Assembly: GCA_050084985.1 (NCBI GenBank) | Contig: JBITNC010000001.1 | Location: forward strand, 142,538,001 to 142,602,000 | Direction: 5' to 3' | Length of the DNA stretch: 64,000 nt | Origin: Nageia nagi | Taxonomy: Eukaryota > Pinophyta | Shown: piece after piece, positions 45,406 to 58,823 of the stretch | How the letters are laid out: each line of letters opens with the position of its first letter | Position numbering within the stretch: position 1 is the first letter of the stretch | Notes under the pieces: generated by a model | Told to the model about the DNA's origin: nothing | What the model saw: only the letters and a program-made list of their open reading frames with translations | Databases searched by the model: none | Made by a program: the position numbers and the translations under genes

Positions 45406-48090
45406 ACCCTTCATTTGAAATTAGAACCAAGGGCATAAAAAATTAATATTTATTATAAGAGTTATAATAAATAAAAAATAACACTGAACTCCAAATGTTG
45501 ATAATGCAAGCTAGACACCAACATATTCTCCCAAGATGCCAACAACTTTGTAATTAGCAAAGCTAAAATAAGATAGTGAGTTTTTGAGTGATTCATACCT
45601 TAAATATATGGATTATAAGTGAGTCATGGTCAATTTCATAGCTTTTTGCATGATACCAAAACCATTTTGGATCTAGATGAGCTATTAGACCAGGTTTGTA
45701 GCCTTCAAAATGTGAAATCCAATAAATTTTTAAATCTATAAATAAAACCTTCATGAATGAAGAAAGGGACCTTGAATTTGAAATATGATTACTTTGTGGA
45801 AATTCCTTTAGATTTTTTGAAGATTTGAGCACTTTTTTTGTATGCTTGTTTATGTATGTAATTTTAGTGTCTTCATATTTTATATGAGTAGGTATGTTTT
45901 ATGGTTTGTTTTGGCATGTGTGTAGGGTCCATAGGTTGTGAAGTACAAAATATTGAAGGTTTATTGAGGAAGTAACAACCAAGAAATAAGAGATTAATAT
46001 GAAAAGAAATAGGAGAGAATAATATAAAAAAACACACTTTAGTTGCAGAAACACCAACAACTACATATCAAACACTAGAGATTGGAGATACCTATCGATG
46101 ACTTCATCTAGAATGTTGGTGACTCTATAAAAGCCCAAGAGGCTCTAAAAATTAATTTTGTAAAATACATTAAAGTAAGGTAATGAATCTAATGATTCAT
46201 TTTGTAAAATTTGAGGTCACTTATAAGGGTAATAAATGCATGTTTATTTATCTTGTTGACTAATAGGTTACTTTTTTAGGTTGATATTAATGATGCTAGA
46301 AGGAGGGCTCATATCAGTGATTAAAAATAAGGGGTTTCTTGAGTTTTTATAATTATTTATTTATTATATATCTTGTGCTTTTGAGTCTAATTTAAGTTCT
46401 TTTACTTTATGTTTTTCTAGATTTAGTAACAGAGTCATCAACAATTAGGTATCAAACATTGTAAACTAGATTAGGATGCTAACAATTAGACCAAAATGCT
46501 AGCATTTTAAGGAAATAGGTAGCATTTCTAATTTTCATCAATACAAAAAGTGTAATTTGGGAATTTAGGATGAAAAATAAGAATTAACCCCTTGTTTGTG
46601 ATCTCCTTACTCTTAGTGCATGTAGGAAAGTGTAGTTAATGTTAATGATAGAAATGCATTTATCTTGTTTATTGGATAGGGATTGTTGCAAAGCACTTCA
46701 CCTAATTAATTTTTCTATCTCATCCACTTATTCTCTTCCTTTGTGTTGAAAAACAATCTTAGGTTATCAAAATGGATTTGATAGGAAAAGAGTAAATGAA
46801 CCTTTATCTTTTCACATTATCATATAATTTGGTTAAAAAATCCACATTCCACACTTAGAAGGGGTAAATTAATCTTCATTAAATTTGGAATAAATGTAAG
46901 GTAAATGAATCATGTTTAAGGTGGAATAGTACATTAGTTGGTTAGTGAATATAGTGGTTGCATTGACATTAAGTTACTTATATTTAGCAAAGAATTATTT
47001 TACTTTTGCAACTATGGTGATATGAAGTGATCAAAAAAATTAAGTAAAAGAGGTAATGAATCTACACTTGGTGTACAATACTACATTCACATTAATACTC
47101 TTACTTGTCTTCCATTACTATGCTAAAATGCAGTTAAAGGTTGATGTAACTTGTAAAGAGGGGGAAAGAACCTACATCTAAATAATTTACACACATTAAA
47201 GGCTTCTTACTTGTCTAGCCTTACCATGCTGAAAGGTGGTCGAAGGTTAATGTGACTCATAAGAAGAGGTAATAAACCATATTTTATAACTTCCACAACT
47301 ATAAGGGTAAATGAATCTCATTTAAATTTGGTAATGAATCTCATTAATTTGGTAATGAACTTCATGGATTGATTAGATCAAGATACAAATTAATTTAAAT
47401 ATTGTTTGAATCATATTAAAATAAGTTTTAATCAATTGACATGTATGGTTGGGATGTTTAGAAATTGTATTCACACGTATTTTGCTTTATTAATTGCATA
47501 ATAATAAGACCTTATAAAATGAGCATTGATGAGTTAGATGTGATTACCAACTATTGATTCTTATTCTATTATGTTCCTATCGATTAAATGAAATGAGCCT
47601 TAGAGCCAAAACCTAGAGATGAATATTGAGTTCATAGGATAGAATTCATTACTTTCTACTAAATAACTATAACAAAGGTGCTATACTTGGATTTAATCAT
47701 TGATATAGTTCTCAACAACATACCTTGAACCCCATTGTAGTAAGGGAATCACTTTAAGTACCAAGTTGTTACTTAGACATAGCTAGCCTATTAAGATTAA
47801 TAACCTACCTTGATTAAACACTTGATTAGACAAAATGAGGTTAGGAAAACTAAAAATATTAAAATAGACAATTTACATCACCCATATAACCAAGATTGAT
47901 CAAATTGATCAAAAATATAGAAAAAGATAAACACATTGAGAAAGTTAAGTATTCATGTAGGATGTTTGGGCGTTAAATTATTTTCTTGTAAATATAAAAT
48001 AAAAGATAAAACATAATTGCTATATTAGATGTTTGTGTTCTTTTATAGTTTGATAGAAATATAAAAATAAAAAGTAAAAAATAAAAAATG
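45406..48090. other. AT-rich sequence, nothing recognised
   Basis: No gene signature on either strand (a 79-aa minus frame at 45593-45832 has none). Part may be the decayed 5-prime LTR and leader of the Gypsy element that follows. Confidence 0.4.
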
Positions 48091-48749
48091 GTTGAAACTC
48101 ATTCTTAAAGAGTATGCTAAGAGAAAGAACTTTAAGATAAGTATGATTTAGGAGAAAGAGGAAGTACTGGAACTAGTAGGACCTAATCAAGAAAAGAAAT
48201 ACCTCAAGATGAAAATATTGGGGCACAATGAAACCCTTTTGATAACTATTTAAATTGTATTGGATAAAATTTAAAATAATTAAGAATTTCCCAATCTTTG
48301 CCTCATACTAGTATTCCCCCATATGAAGGACACTTAAGGGAAGATGAACAATAAGTAATAAATGAAACACTAAATAATGAAGAAAGGAAAGTTCCTCCTT
48401 CAAGAGTACAATAAATTGATACCCTAATAGAAAGAGGTCCTTTTAGGCCTAAGTATAATTGTGCTACATAATATTTTCTAGATGGAAACTTCATTCAATC
48501 ATATTTAAGAAGAGAGGATTATTTACCTTCTATAATATTAAGGTGAATGGAGGAATTTTATGATAGAATCTCCATACATAAAATAAATTCCATGTCTAAA
48601 ACAATAAATACTTTTAATGTATGTGATAATCCTTTTCATATATTGAAATCAAACACACCATGTTCTTTGGTAAGGTATAAACAAGCTAACAAAGGAAAAC
48701 TAGCTTAATAAAATTTGTGAAAATTTAAGTTGCAAGAGATACCTCTTTA

Positions 48750-49860
48750 TCCTCATAAGAAAGAACATGCACATCAAATAAATGTGCATTAAAAAAGAAT
48801 GTTCAACAACAATAAAATTTATTGGCTCAATATGATCAACAAAAGAGGTGGCCAATTAAATTTACTAAGCAACATCAAGTATAAACTCAACCTATGTCAA
48901 ATGTACATCAAAGAAGATGTGCTACAAATAGGAAAAATATTCAAACTCAAAGTCAAGGTGTTTTTGATCCAATTTTGAATAGAGGTAATAAATCACAACC
49001 TAAGGCACAATCATTATCTCTTCAAGGATGTGGGCTATATAGATATCAAGATCCTTATTTCACTAAGAAAAATGAAATTTCACTAAGAAATAGGCAAAAG
49101 GAACTTCAAAGATATCATTTACCTCCACCTCAAGATAGAGGAAAACTATATCAACCTCCTCAACCACCATTTCCTCCTAAACCAACTTACCAATCTCCAC
49201 CTATGACACCACCATATGGTGAGGGTTATTATGATGCAAGGACGTCTTCAGAGCATCAATATGGATCTTTTCAAAGATATAGATAAGAAATATATCTAAG
49301 AAAATAAAGATATCTAAGAAATGAAGAATATCATATGTACTTGTAAAATCAACCCCAAGAAAGGGAAAGCAGATAAAAATCTATATAAAATATTAAAAGA
49401 ATTTATATATGCAAGATAAATAAAAAATTTCTTATGAAATAATTTGCAATGAACCAATCCATCCTATTGTTGTAAAAAAAGAAATTCTTTTTAAGTTTGG
49501 AATTTCAAAAATTGAACCATTTAAAGAAAAAGAATATCCTAAATAACATTTAAATATATTTACATATTAAAATTATTTAATTGCTAATGATTATCCATTA
49601 ATGCTATGTATCTTTTCCATGATGCTTGCTAGTCAAGCAATGGATTGGCACAAAAATATGCTAGAATATGGCATTAGCTCATATTATCAATTAGCAAATT
49701 TATTTCTAGAGCATTTTAAAATCAACATTAAAGATAAGACCTCCATTACTAATCTCACAAGGTTGCAACAATTTCCTGATGAATCAATTTATGATTTTAT
49801 TTCATGATGGAGGGTGATACTTTACCTCAAGAAGAGTTGGTAAAATTATTTAGTCAAAGT
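48750..49860 (+). pseudogene. Gag region of the Tat-like element
   Basis: A Gln/Pro-rich open piece at 48894-49286 (130 aa) contains YQSPPMTPPYGEGYYD. The Retrotrans_gag core is at 49601-49807 (MLASQAMDWHKNMLEYGI, LANLFLEHFKINI), ending DESIYDFIS. Stops separate the pieces. Confidence 0.6.
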
Positions 49861-50662
49861 TGTTTGAGACCTATTGCTAGTGCATTATTGATATAACAAC
49901 ATAAAACCTTTTAAAAAGCTATATTTTAAGTATTTATGATTGAAAAAGTTAAAAATTCAAGATGGAGAGATAAAAAACAAAAAATGAGAAGGTTATACTA
50001 GAAATAAAAATCAAACAGAATAAATAAGTAAAAAATTACCAACTAATAAAGTCTCAATTGTAAAATAAATGGAACCATATCCATCTCAAAATACAAAAAG
50101 ACATTTTAGACCAAAAAGAAAATTTACACTCTTATCAGAATCTCTTTATGATATTTTGAGAAAATTATGTGACTGTCAAATAATTACTTTGCTTGATATA
50201 ATGCCAAAAAATCCCAAAACTAAATAAAGGAGATCATATAATTAAAATGAGTTTTGTCATTTCAATCATCAAAAGGTTCATGATACAAATAAACTCAAAA
50301 AATTAAAGAATGTAGTGCAAGATTTAATTGATAATGAAAAGGTTGGAGGTTGATAATCCTATTGCAATTCTTAATCAAAACTTTAGGATTTATCAAAACC
50401 TGCTTCCACAACATCCAATGTTTCATTGCATTCAAATGAAAAATAAGTAACATATAAATAGTGTCATGATAATTCAAGTTTCATAGGCATGATAAGTGTT
50501 GCTGCAAGAGCTTAATAGATACAAGGGAGGGAAAATAATGCACTAAATAATTAACAAGATAGGGTTTATGTACAACCTCACATACTTCAACCACAACCTC
50601 CTAAATTCTCTATAAAAGGTGCTTTACATCAACAACTAAAAAATTCACAAGTAAAATCATCT
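49861..50662 (+). other. Decayed gag to protease linker
   Basis: Only short frames remain. CQIITLLDI and CHFNHQKVHDTNK near 50170-50290 may be a ruined zinc knuckle. Confidence 0.35.
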
Positions 50663-51393
50663 TTGTTTGAGTTATTACAACAATACAAAGATCATATAAA
50701 TGCAATGAATGAATTATTACAAACAATTGAATTAGATATAAGTGATCCTAAAAGTTTTGTAGATTTTGTAAGGAATATTAAAACAAGTCAAAAACCCACA
50801 ATAACTTTCTATGATCATGAGATAAGAGATTCAAATGGGACACAAGGATTAGATCCACCTTTGCATATCATAGCCAAAGTTGATGGAAAAATATTTAAGA
50901 GAATTTTAATTAATGAAGGATCAACCATAAAAATTATTTCAATGGTTGCATATAAGAATTTAAATATCTTATTTTCACATATTTCAGCACCATCCCTTCA
51001 ACTAAAACTATTTAACGATGCTTTATGCTCAAAAATAGGATCAACCTTATTACCTATTACTTTGGGATCAAAGATGGTGTAACCTTATTACAAGTTATTA
51101 AAGGGGATATTACACAACACAATATTCTCTTAGGAAGACCTTGGATTAAAGATATGCAATGTGTCCCATCAACATATTATAATTATTTTAAATATATTCA
51201 TGTAGTGCATTGTGTGCCTAGTGATGATAATCTATATTCACATTGTAACACTACCTATTTGGCTAATTATGTATCTTTACCATCTACTCATTTTTTCATA
51301 GCACCTATGCTAACAAATGAACCATTGGTAGTTGATGTGGGTACAAATAGTCACACTTCTTCAAATACTTCAAAAAACAAAACTATTAATTAA
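50663..51393 (+). pseudogene. Retropepsin region of the Tat-like element
   Basis: Two overlapping frames (50663-51082 and 51025-51393) hold KRILINEGSTIKIISM and ILLGRPWIKDM. The first corresponds to the VLVDGGSSINI active site with Asp to Asn. One frameshift sits near 51060-51080. Confidence 0.75.
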
Positions 51394-52579
51394 TAAGAGT
51401 CATCTAGTGTTCATTAAAATGTGGATAATAGTTCACAATAAAAAAATGAATACAATACTACAAAAAAAAGGATTCTCGGGAAGAAAGAGCTCAAAAATTA
51501 GATGAGTTAAAAAAAGCTCTCATCAAAGGATTCATCCTAAGTAAATATCTCATCTCAAAATAATGATGATAAAGAAAATGACAAATCATCATACATCTAA
51601 CTAGTAACAATAAATTTTCTAACTTAGGTATAGGGGAATATGATATTGATGATGCAATATTTAATATTCCTTTTTCCCAAGGCATTAGATGACCTAATGA
51701 ATCTCGTAATGTGGTGGGGCAATTAGTACCATTGGTAAGTGTTTCTAATCAAACATTTTTTGTATATGCAAGTCCTATATAACCAACACCAATTCCTTTA
51801 CCTAAACCAAATTAAGGTGTATTTTGAAATTCATTATAATATTTATCATCTTTTGTATGATCCTTTTTCCAAAGATATTTTCATAGATGTCAATGGAAAG
51901 GACATAGTTTAGGTCTATATGAATAAGGACCTAGATATATAATTGATATTTACTATCAATTACCAATTGATAAAACAAGATTAGAATATAAAAGAGAAAA
52001 TAAAAAAGAATCTAATATATAAATGGTTGAGTTAGAACCAAAAAATATTAAATATGAAGATCTAATTCAAGACTTTGAATAGATGACCAATTAAAGTATG
52101 GTAGAATAAAAAATATTAATGCTTGAAAATCTATTTTCTAATATTATTTCAATCAATATGGTTCATATTAAAGAAATATATAATGTAAAATTAGAATAAA
52201 TCTCTTTTTATTGGTATGGAAGTGAATAATTTGAATGACTAAGTTCATCATATTCAAAAATATCTACACTAAATCTTGTTGTTGATGAAAATACTATAGA
52301 TTTTACACTCATTTCTAAATATCCAACAATACAAGAATTTAAATATATACAAATTATATTCCAAACACTTCAACCTAACACAAATACAATCTTAACTGAA
52401 AAAAATTAAGGTAAGGATGAGGAATATAATCTAGATGATAAAAATTGGATTCCAGTACTTATCCAATTGGAAGAGCGATCCCACATGTTGATTGAAAAAA
52501 GAATTGAAATAGATTTAAGTGATAATCATAATAATCCCAATATTTTACATTAGGGAAATCCTTTAATGAAAAATAAAGG
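51394..52579 (+). other. Decayed protease to RT linker
   Basis: Acidic, Asn/Lys-rich frames full of stops, without recognisable motifs, as expected for the variable linker in this lineage. Confidence 0.4.
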
Positions 52580-53101
52580 GAAAATTTCATATCCATTCTT
52601 AAGGAAAAACAAAAGGTATTCATATGGTCATATGTAGATATGCCTAGATTGGATTCAAACTTAGTATTACATAATTTATGTCTTAAGGAAGATGCTAATA
52701 TTGTAAAATAAAAGTTTCAAAACATGCATAATAAAATATCATTAATGGTAAAATAAAAATTACAAAAGCTATTATAGGTGAATTTTATTCAATCGATCAA
52801 TTATTCTGATCGAATCTCCAACATGGTTCTAGTTAAGAAACCTAATGGTAAGATCCATGTTTGCATAGATTTTTGAGATCTAAATAAAGCATATCTAAAA
52901 GATGATTTTCCACTTAAAAATATTGATAATTTGGTAAATGTTATTGCTATACATAAAATTATTTTACTCATGGATTATTATTTGGTTACAATTAGATAAA
53001 AGTGGCTGCAAAAGACCAACATAAAACAACATTTACAACAACTCAAGGAACTTTTTGTTACAAAGTAATACCCTTTGGTTTGAAAAATTCTTGGACAAAT
53101 T
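52580..53101 (+). pseudogene. Reverse transcriptase, N-terminal half
   Basis: With stops ignored the frame shows SINYSDRISNMVLVKKPNGK, then a CIDF..LNKAYLKDDFPL segment near 52860-52915. Near 53040 comes TTQGTFCYKV-like sequence and FGLKNSWTN at 53074-53100. The frame ends exactly at the Copia insertion. Confidence 0.75.
53097..53101. repeat. Target site duplication aaatt (left)
   Basis: aaatt precedes TGTTTTCC at 53102 and recurs at 61000-61004 after ctaACA. The RT frame reads on correctly when one copy and the insertion are left out. Confidence 0.75.
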
Positions 53102-54314
53102 TGTTTTCCTATGGTATTTTAATTATATTCAAAGTGATTTATAATATAAAATTACACCATTGAGATGTTACCATTGCTATCCATAACACACTATCCCATA
53201 ATGCTAAAGGTGAATAAGTCTTTCAGTGTTGAATGATAATTCTTATTGAAGTTCTTCAGTGTACTAGTAATGAGTTGTTAAGTGTATTTTTTTAGTATGT
53301 ACACTACATTATTTTTATGTAAAATAACTTTTAATAAGTTTTCCAAAACCTAAATATTTGAATCCGATCATGTATAAGGTTTTCCAAGTGTCTAAGAGAT
53401 GTACAACAAGGTTTTCTAATTGTTGAGCAAGATATTATTTGAAAATATTAGCCATATTTGAAAGGGTATAAATTTTTATAGGTGAACATAATTGAATTTA
53501 TTATTTCATCACCATATATCCCTTAAATATACCTTTCCAAAAAATATATATATTCCTACCTTTCATAAATATTTAACCTTCATTTAAGCCATTTTGGTTA
53601 GAGGGCATTTGGGAGGCTAGAGTACATTTTTCTTGCTTTAAAAGGATAGAAAAGAAAGGGTTTGATGACAAAGTGTGAGAGATGGTTAAGTATAATATGT
53701 TTATGTATTGAAGAAAATAATGGAGATGCACTAGAGTATGAGTTTTTTTGTATTCAGGGTTTGAGAAGATTGCAAAGATTGAGATCATCAATGTGCAAGA
53801 TGTTAGAGGATTATAGAGATTGAGATAATTAATGTGCCAAGTTTGAGAAGATTGTAGAGATCATATAGATTTTAAAAGAGCTAGTTTTTTTAAGGTATTT
53901 TGATAGAGTTTAATTATCTTTATCATATATTTATGATTTTCTAGTTGGTGCTAGCAAATTAGGGGATTGGTTTCTACTTCCAATTAGTGCTGGTAAATTA
54001 GGAAATTAGTGTCTCCTTCTAGTTGATGGTGGTAAATCAGGGGTTAGTGCTCCTTATAGTGGGTGCTAGTAAATTATTTGTAAATTTTATTCTTTACAAA
54101 GGTTGGATTTGGATGAAAGTCTAAGAAATCATTTCTAAGGATGTAGCCAAATTGGTGAACCTCTTTACATCATGTGTTGTGTGATGCTTCCTTGGTGTAC
54201 TTGTTTTGTTCTAATTTTGATTTTCTATTGCATTGTTTTAAGTAATATACATTTGAAGTTTTAAATTTTAAGACACTAATTCACCCCCCTCTTAGTTTCA
54301 TTATGTGACTAACA
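53102..54314 (+). repeat. 5-prime LTR region of the nested Copia
   Basis: The part from about 53690 to 54314 matches 60397-60999 (for example tttatcatatatttatgatt and gatgttagaggatt, ending tgtgactaaca). 53102-53690 has no clear match in the right terminal region, apart from TGTTGAGCAAG at 53421, also found at 58824. Confidence 0.65.
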
Positions 54315-54331
54315 ATGAGTATTAGATATAG
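54315..54331 (+). promoter_or_regulatory. Degraded primer binding site
   Basis: TGAGTATTAGATATAG, starting one base after the LTR end, resembles a decayed TGGTATCAGAG-type tRNA-Met site. Confidence 0.45.
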
Positions 54332-55480
54332 TTCCTATTTATGCTATATTAGCTAAAGAGATCATGGTTGTGACACTATGGCAAGCAATGAAGGTTTCTC
54401 ATTGAACAAGACACCTATCTTTGATGGAACCAATTATGTATTTTAAAGGATTTAGATGTAGAATTATCTAGGTATTTTGGGTTTTAGTGTTTGAGATGTG
54501 GTTGAAAAAGTTTACACTCCTCCCACTACACATCCAATGGATGAAGAATTATTTATGATGTTTGAAGAGAAACTAAATGAAGAGAAAGAAAAAGGCAACA
54601 AGCATAAAGAAGAAGAAGATGATTTAAAGGTCAAGGTTGATCTTGAAGAAGAATTGGTAGCAACTTTGAATAAATTGGATAAGAAAAGAAAGAAAAATAA
54701 GAAAATATCAAAAAGGCTTGATGATGTAAGTGGTGTTATAGAAATCTTAAAAGTAGAGTTGGAAGAATCCAAGAAGATTAATGAGGAGTTAGAGGTACAA
54801 CTTCTCATAAAGGTCAAACACTATAGTAAGCTTGAAGAGGAAATAGTTGGGTTATGTATGTAACTAAAGGAAGTAACCAAGAAGATCAATTTCTATGAGT
54901 ACCTAGAAGGAAGATCAACCAAGCTTAGTGAGATCATTAATAGTTTGAGAACATCTTCAGATAAGTTTAGTTTGGGATATGAACAAGGATAGTCTTCCAA
55001 TGATACAAAAAACACAACTACTAAAATAATTGAAAAGAAGGAAGATAGCTTGGGATTGGAGGATGATGTTTTCACATGGGCACAATCAAGAAGGAGACCT
55101 TATGTAGGATCAAGGAGTTCTCAACAATACATCATATTCATATATCATTTCAATGGATATTATTTTAAATGCAATACTTATGCCACAAAATTTTAGATTG
55201 TAAGTATAATATTACTCCAAGAACTTTGTTACTAGAAATGCTTTTGGTTCACTAATGAAGTATAAAGTTTAATGCTATAATTATCATGAGTTTGAATACA
55301 TTGTTAGATTTTATAGAAGCAGGTATGGAATGAGTTCCTTTCCACCTACACAGTTTCCTCCTATGAGATAGAATAGACAATTTTAGAGAAGCCCCTTACA
55401 AGAAGAAAAGGAGAATCAAAAATAAGAACTTGAAGCAAAAGTAAAATAGGTTTGGAAATAAAAGGAGAAATTCAAAGGTG
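54332..55480 (+). pseudogene. Gag of the nested Copia
   Basis: Near 54425 FDGTNYVF resembles the Copia gag start. An open piece at 54498-54863 (121 aa) is a Lys/Glu-rich coiled coil. Around 55270-55330 CYNYHEFEYIVRFYRSRYG retains the pattern of a CCHC knuckle with several Cys/His lost to Tyr. Confidence 0.65.
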
Positions 55481-55491
55481 ATAAGGAGTCA

Positions 55492-56053
55492 TTGATTATT
55501 CAAATGACATTCAAAGCTCAAGATAAACCATCATCATGGATATTAGATAGTAGATGCTCAAGCCATATGACAAGTGATAAAAGAAAATTTGAAAAGTTAC
55601 AGCAATATGAAGGTGGGTTAGTTAGATTTGGAAATAATGATGATGCAAAGATTTTTGGCAAGGGGATAATTAAAATAAATGATAGTAAAATTAGATCTAA
55701 AGAGGTATTATTTGTTGTTGGTCTAAAGCATAATCTATTAAGTCAGTCAAATATGTGATAAAGGCAATGATGTGATCTTCAAGAAGCATGGTTGTGAGAT
55801 TCAAAAGGCAAATAATGGCAAGCTTATGTTGGTTGGTACAAGAACATGTGGCAACCTATATACCTTATCAGATATTTCACAGGGATCGTGTCTTCTAGGA
55901 AACGAGAGTGAGGATTGGCTATGGCATAAAAGACTAGCACATATAAGTTTCAAAAATTTGGTGAACATTTTCTCAAAAAGGGTAGTAAGGGATATCCCTA
56001 GCATTAACAAACCATCAAATGACATTTGTGATTCATGTCAAAAGGAAAAGTAA
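55492..56053 (+). pseudogene. Protease and gag-pre-integrase of the nested Copia
   Basis: SWILDSRCSSHMTSDKRKF (near 55535) matches the Copia protease DSGCSRHMT with Gly to Arg. VLFVVGLKHNLLSQSNM follows at 55707-55756. LWHKRLAHISFKNL (55920-55965) and CDSCQKEK (56028-56051) form the gag-pre-integrase zinc region. One frameshift or stop sits at 55757. Confidence 0.85.
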
Positions 56054-56900
56054 ACAAGGGCAAGGTTCAAGATGAAAGAATATCACATAAGCAAACAATT
56101 GGATATAATTTACACCAACCTATGCAGACCAATTAGGAAACAAAGCATCAATGGAGATAAGTATTTATGTTGTTCATAGATGATTACTCAGAATGACTTG
56201 GGTGCAATTCTTGAAACATAAATTTGAAGCATTTGATATGTTTAAAGCCTTTAAGAATCAAGTAGAAAATTATATAGAAAGGAGAATCAAATGCCTTCAT
56301 TCAAATAGAGGAGGTGAGTTCATTTTTGATGAGTTTTTAAAGTTTTGCCTAGAACATGGAATTAAAAGATAATTTCCTATAGCAGGAACTCCACAACAAA
56401 ATGGAGTAGTTGAAAAAAGAATAGGGCAATGCAAGAAATGGCTCAAACTATGTTGATAGAAAGTAAAGTTACTGATAGGTTTTGGACAGAATTGGTGCAC
56501 ACAGTGGTGCATATTTGAAATAGATGCTTATTGAGGCCATATGAGGATGAAACACCATATGAATTGTGGTTTAGGAGAAAAGCCATAGTTAGGCACTTCA
56601 AGATCTTTGGTAGCAAATGTTACATCAAGAGGATAGAGGAGAATTTGGGAAAGCTTGAGGATAGAGCCAATGAAGGTATTTTTGTTGGTTACTTTTTGAA
56701 GAGTAAAGCATATAGGTGTTACAACAAGAGGATAAAAATAATGGTGGATAGTGTTGATGTCCATGTTGATGAGCAAAGAGATCTTCCAAAGAGAAATGAT
56801 GATGATAATTTTACCATCTATGAAGATTTAATTGAAAGTGATGAAAAAGATAAGGACAAATCTAAACATAGGTACAACAATAACAAGTAAAGAAATAAGA
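56054..56900 (+). pseudogene. Integrase of the nested Copia
   Basis: The core can be followed through stops (KCLHSNRGGEF near 56290, equivalent to the RSDRGGEF motif, and GTPQQNGVVE near 56385). The C-terminal part is open at 56531-56890 (TPYELWFRRK, HFKIFGSKCYI, GIFVGYF). The catalytic residues are not all preserved. Confidence 0.8.
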
Positions 56901-57019
56901 AGATTCAAGTTATCAAAGTGACCCAACTGTTCATTTAGAAAATGAGAAAGAAGAAGAAGATGAAAATTTAAAATCTTTATTAGGTAGATTGCATAATGAT
57001 CACCCACAGGAGCAAATTA

Positions 57020-57830
57020 TTGGTGATTTTTATGCAGGTGTCTAAAATAAAAAAAAAGGCTTTACATACTTATACTCTCTTATCCAACATAGGGTCTAAA
57101 ACTATTACTGAGGCTAGTCAAGATGAAACTTGGATTAAAGCAATGGAGGAAGAACTCACACAAATTGAAAAAAATGAAACTTGGGAATTCGTTCCTAGAC
57201 CAAAGAACAAAAATGTGATTGTCACAAAATGGATCTTTCATAACAAATTAAATGATGATGGATAGGTAGTTTAGAATAAAGATAGATTAGTTTGCAAGGG
57301 ATATGCTCAATTTGAAGGAATTAATTTTGAAGAAACTTTTGTAATGATGGCTCGACTTGAGGCAATTCGCATGTTTCTTGCTCTTACTATTTACAAAATT
57401 TTTAAAGTTTATCAAATGGATGTCAAATTGGCATTCTTTATTGGTAAAATATATGAGGAGGTATATATTAAGGAACCTAATGGATTCTAGCTATCAAAAA
57501 ATTTGAATATGGTATGCAGGTTGAAGAGAGTGCTTTATGGTTTAAAACAAGCACCTGTGCTTGGTACTCAAGATTGGACACCTTTTTGTGGCAACAAGGG
57601 TTTAAGAAAGGTATGGTTGATAGAAACCTATATGTTAAGTTAGATAAGAATTTTCAAATAATTATTGTTATGTATATTGATGATATTATTTTTGGCAGTA
57701 GCAAATATGAACTATGTAAGGAGTTTGCTAATCAAATGCAAAGCAAGTTTGAAATGTCTATGATAGGTGAGCTTGCATATTTCCTTAGCCTTCAAGTAAA
57801 TTAGTTTAAAAATGGTATATTTATTTATTA
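57020..57830 (+). pseudogene. Reverse transcriptase of the nested Copia
   Basis: WIKAMEEELTQIEKNETWEF (57130-57190), YQMDVKLAFFIG near 57413-57448, LKRVLYGLKQAP near 57522-57557, a frameshift, then MYIDDIIFGSS at 57669-57701 with an intact YIDD. Several TAG stops. RT converts the element RNA to cDNA; this copy is broken. Confidence 0.85.
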
Positions 57831-58626
57831 GATAAAATATGTCAAGGAGATGTTATAGAAATTCATGATGGAGGATTGCAAGTTGGTTAGTACTCCTATG
57901 ACTACAAGATGCAAATTGAGCAAAGATGACAAGTCACCACTTGTTGACCAAATAATGTATAGATCTATGATCAAGAGCTTATTGTACTTGATGACTACTA
58001 GATTGGATATTATACAAGTAGTTTGTATAGTGGCTTAGTTTCAAAATAGCCCTAAAGAGGCACATGTCATAGTGGTAAAGAGAATTTTAAGATATCTTAA
58101 GGGGACAATGAGGTTTGGTCTCTGGTACCCACATGGAAAGGACTTCACACTCATTGCTTACTCATATATAGATTCGATAGGATGCATTGATGACATGAAG
58201 AGCCCAAGTGGTGGTGCATTTTATCTTAGAGATAGGTTGGTTTCTTGGCATAGTATGAAATAAGAGTTAGTATCATTTTCTACAACAGAGGTTGAGTCTA
58301 TAACTGCCATGACTTGTTGCAAATAGGTACTTTAGATGAAACAAACTCTAAAAGATCTTGGTATATAGGTTAATGAGCCAAATTCCATCATGTGTGATAA
58401 TAATAGTGTCATTAATATTTTAAAGAACCTAGTGATGCACCCAAGAACAAAGAATATTGCCATAAGGTATCATTTTTTAAAAGAAAGAGTGGTGGAAGGA
58501 GAAGCAAAGTTGGATTTTGTTCCAAAAATAGAGCAAGTAGCAGATATGTTTACCAAACCTTTTCCAAAGGTTATTTTTGAGTATCTTCACAACAAATTGG
58601 GAGTGGTTGCACTTTCCAAACATTAA
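57831..58626 (+). pseudogene. RNase H of the nested Copia
   Basis: YRSMIKSLLYLMTTRLDI near 57958-58011 is followed by an open piece at 58072-58263 (ILRYLKGTMRFGLWYP, SGGAFYLRDRLVSWHS). Next is MCDNNSVINI and FVPKIEQVADMFTKPFPK (58390-58626), the standard end of Copia polyproteins. Confidence 0.85.
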
Positions 58627-58823
58627 ATAGTTCTTACTATCACATTCTCAAGGGAAGCATCTCTACTTTCTCTCATTTTGTTTTGCTTCCATTTGTATTA
58701 ATTTTTGTGTGTACTAACATTTGCCTAAGAATGTTGTGTATAGACTTAGGGGGAGTCTTTAAAAACCATTTGTATTATTAGAAATGATGTGTGTATGTTG
58801 CTAGCAATTCCAAGTAGGGAGAT
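58627..58823 (+). other. Untranslated tail of the nested Copia with G-rich tracts
   Basis: tagacttagggggagtc near 58744 and caagtagggagat at 58811-58823 are purine-rich. The second lies directly before TGTTGAGCAAGG, like a Copia polypurine tract plus LTR start. Confidence 0.5.

Noticed and set aside
54512-54817. Minus-strand Ser/Phe-rich frame of 101 aa
   Set aside because: It is the complement of the Lys/Glu-rich coiled coil of the Copia gag on the plus strand.
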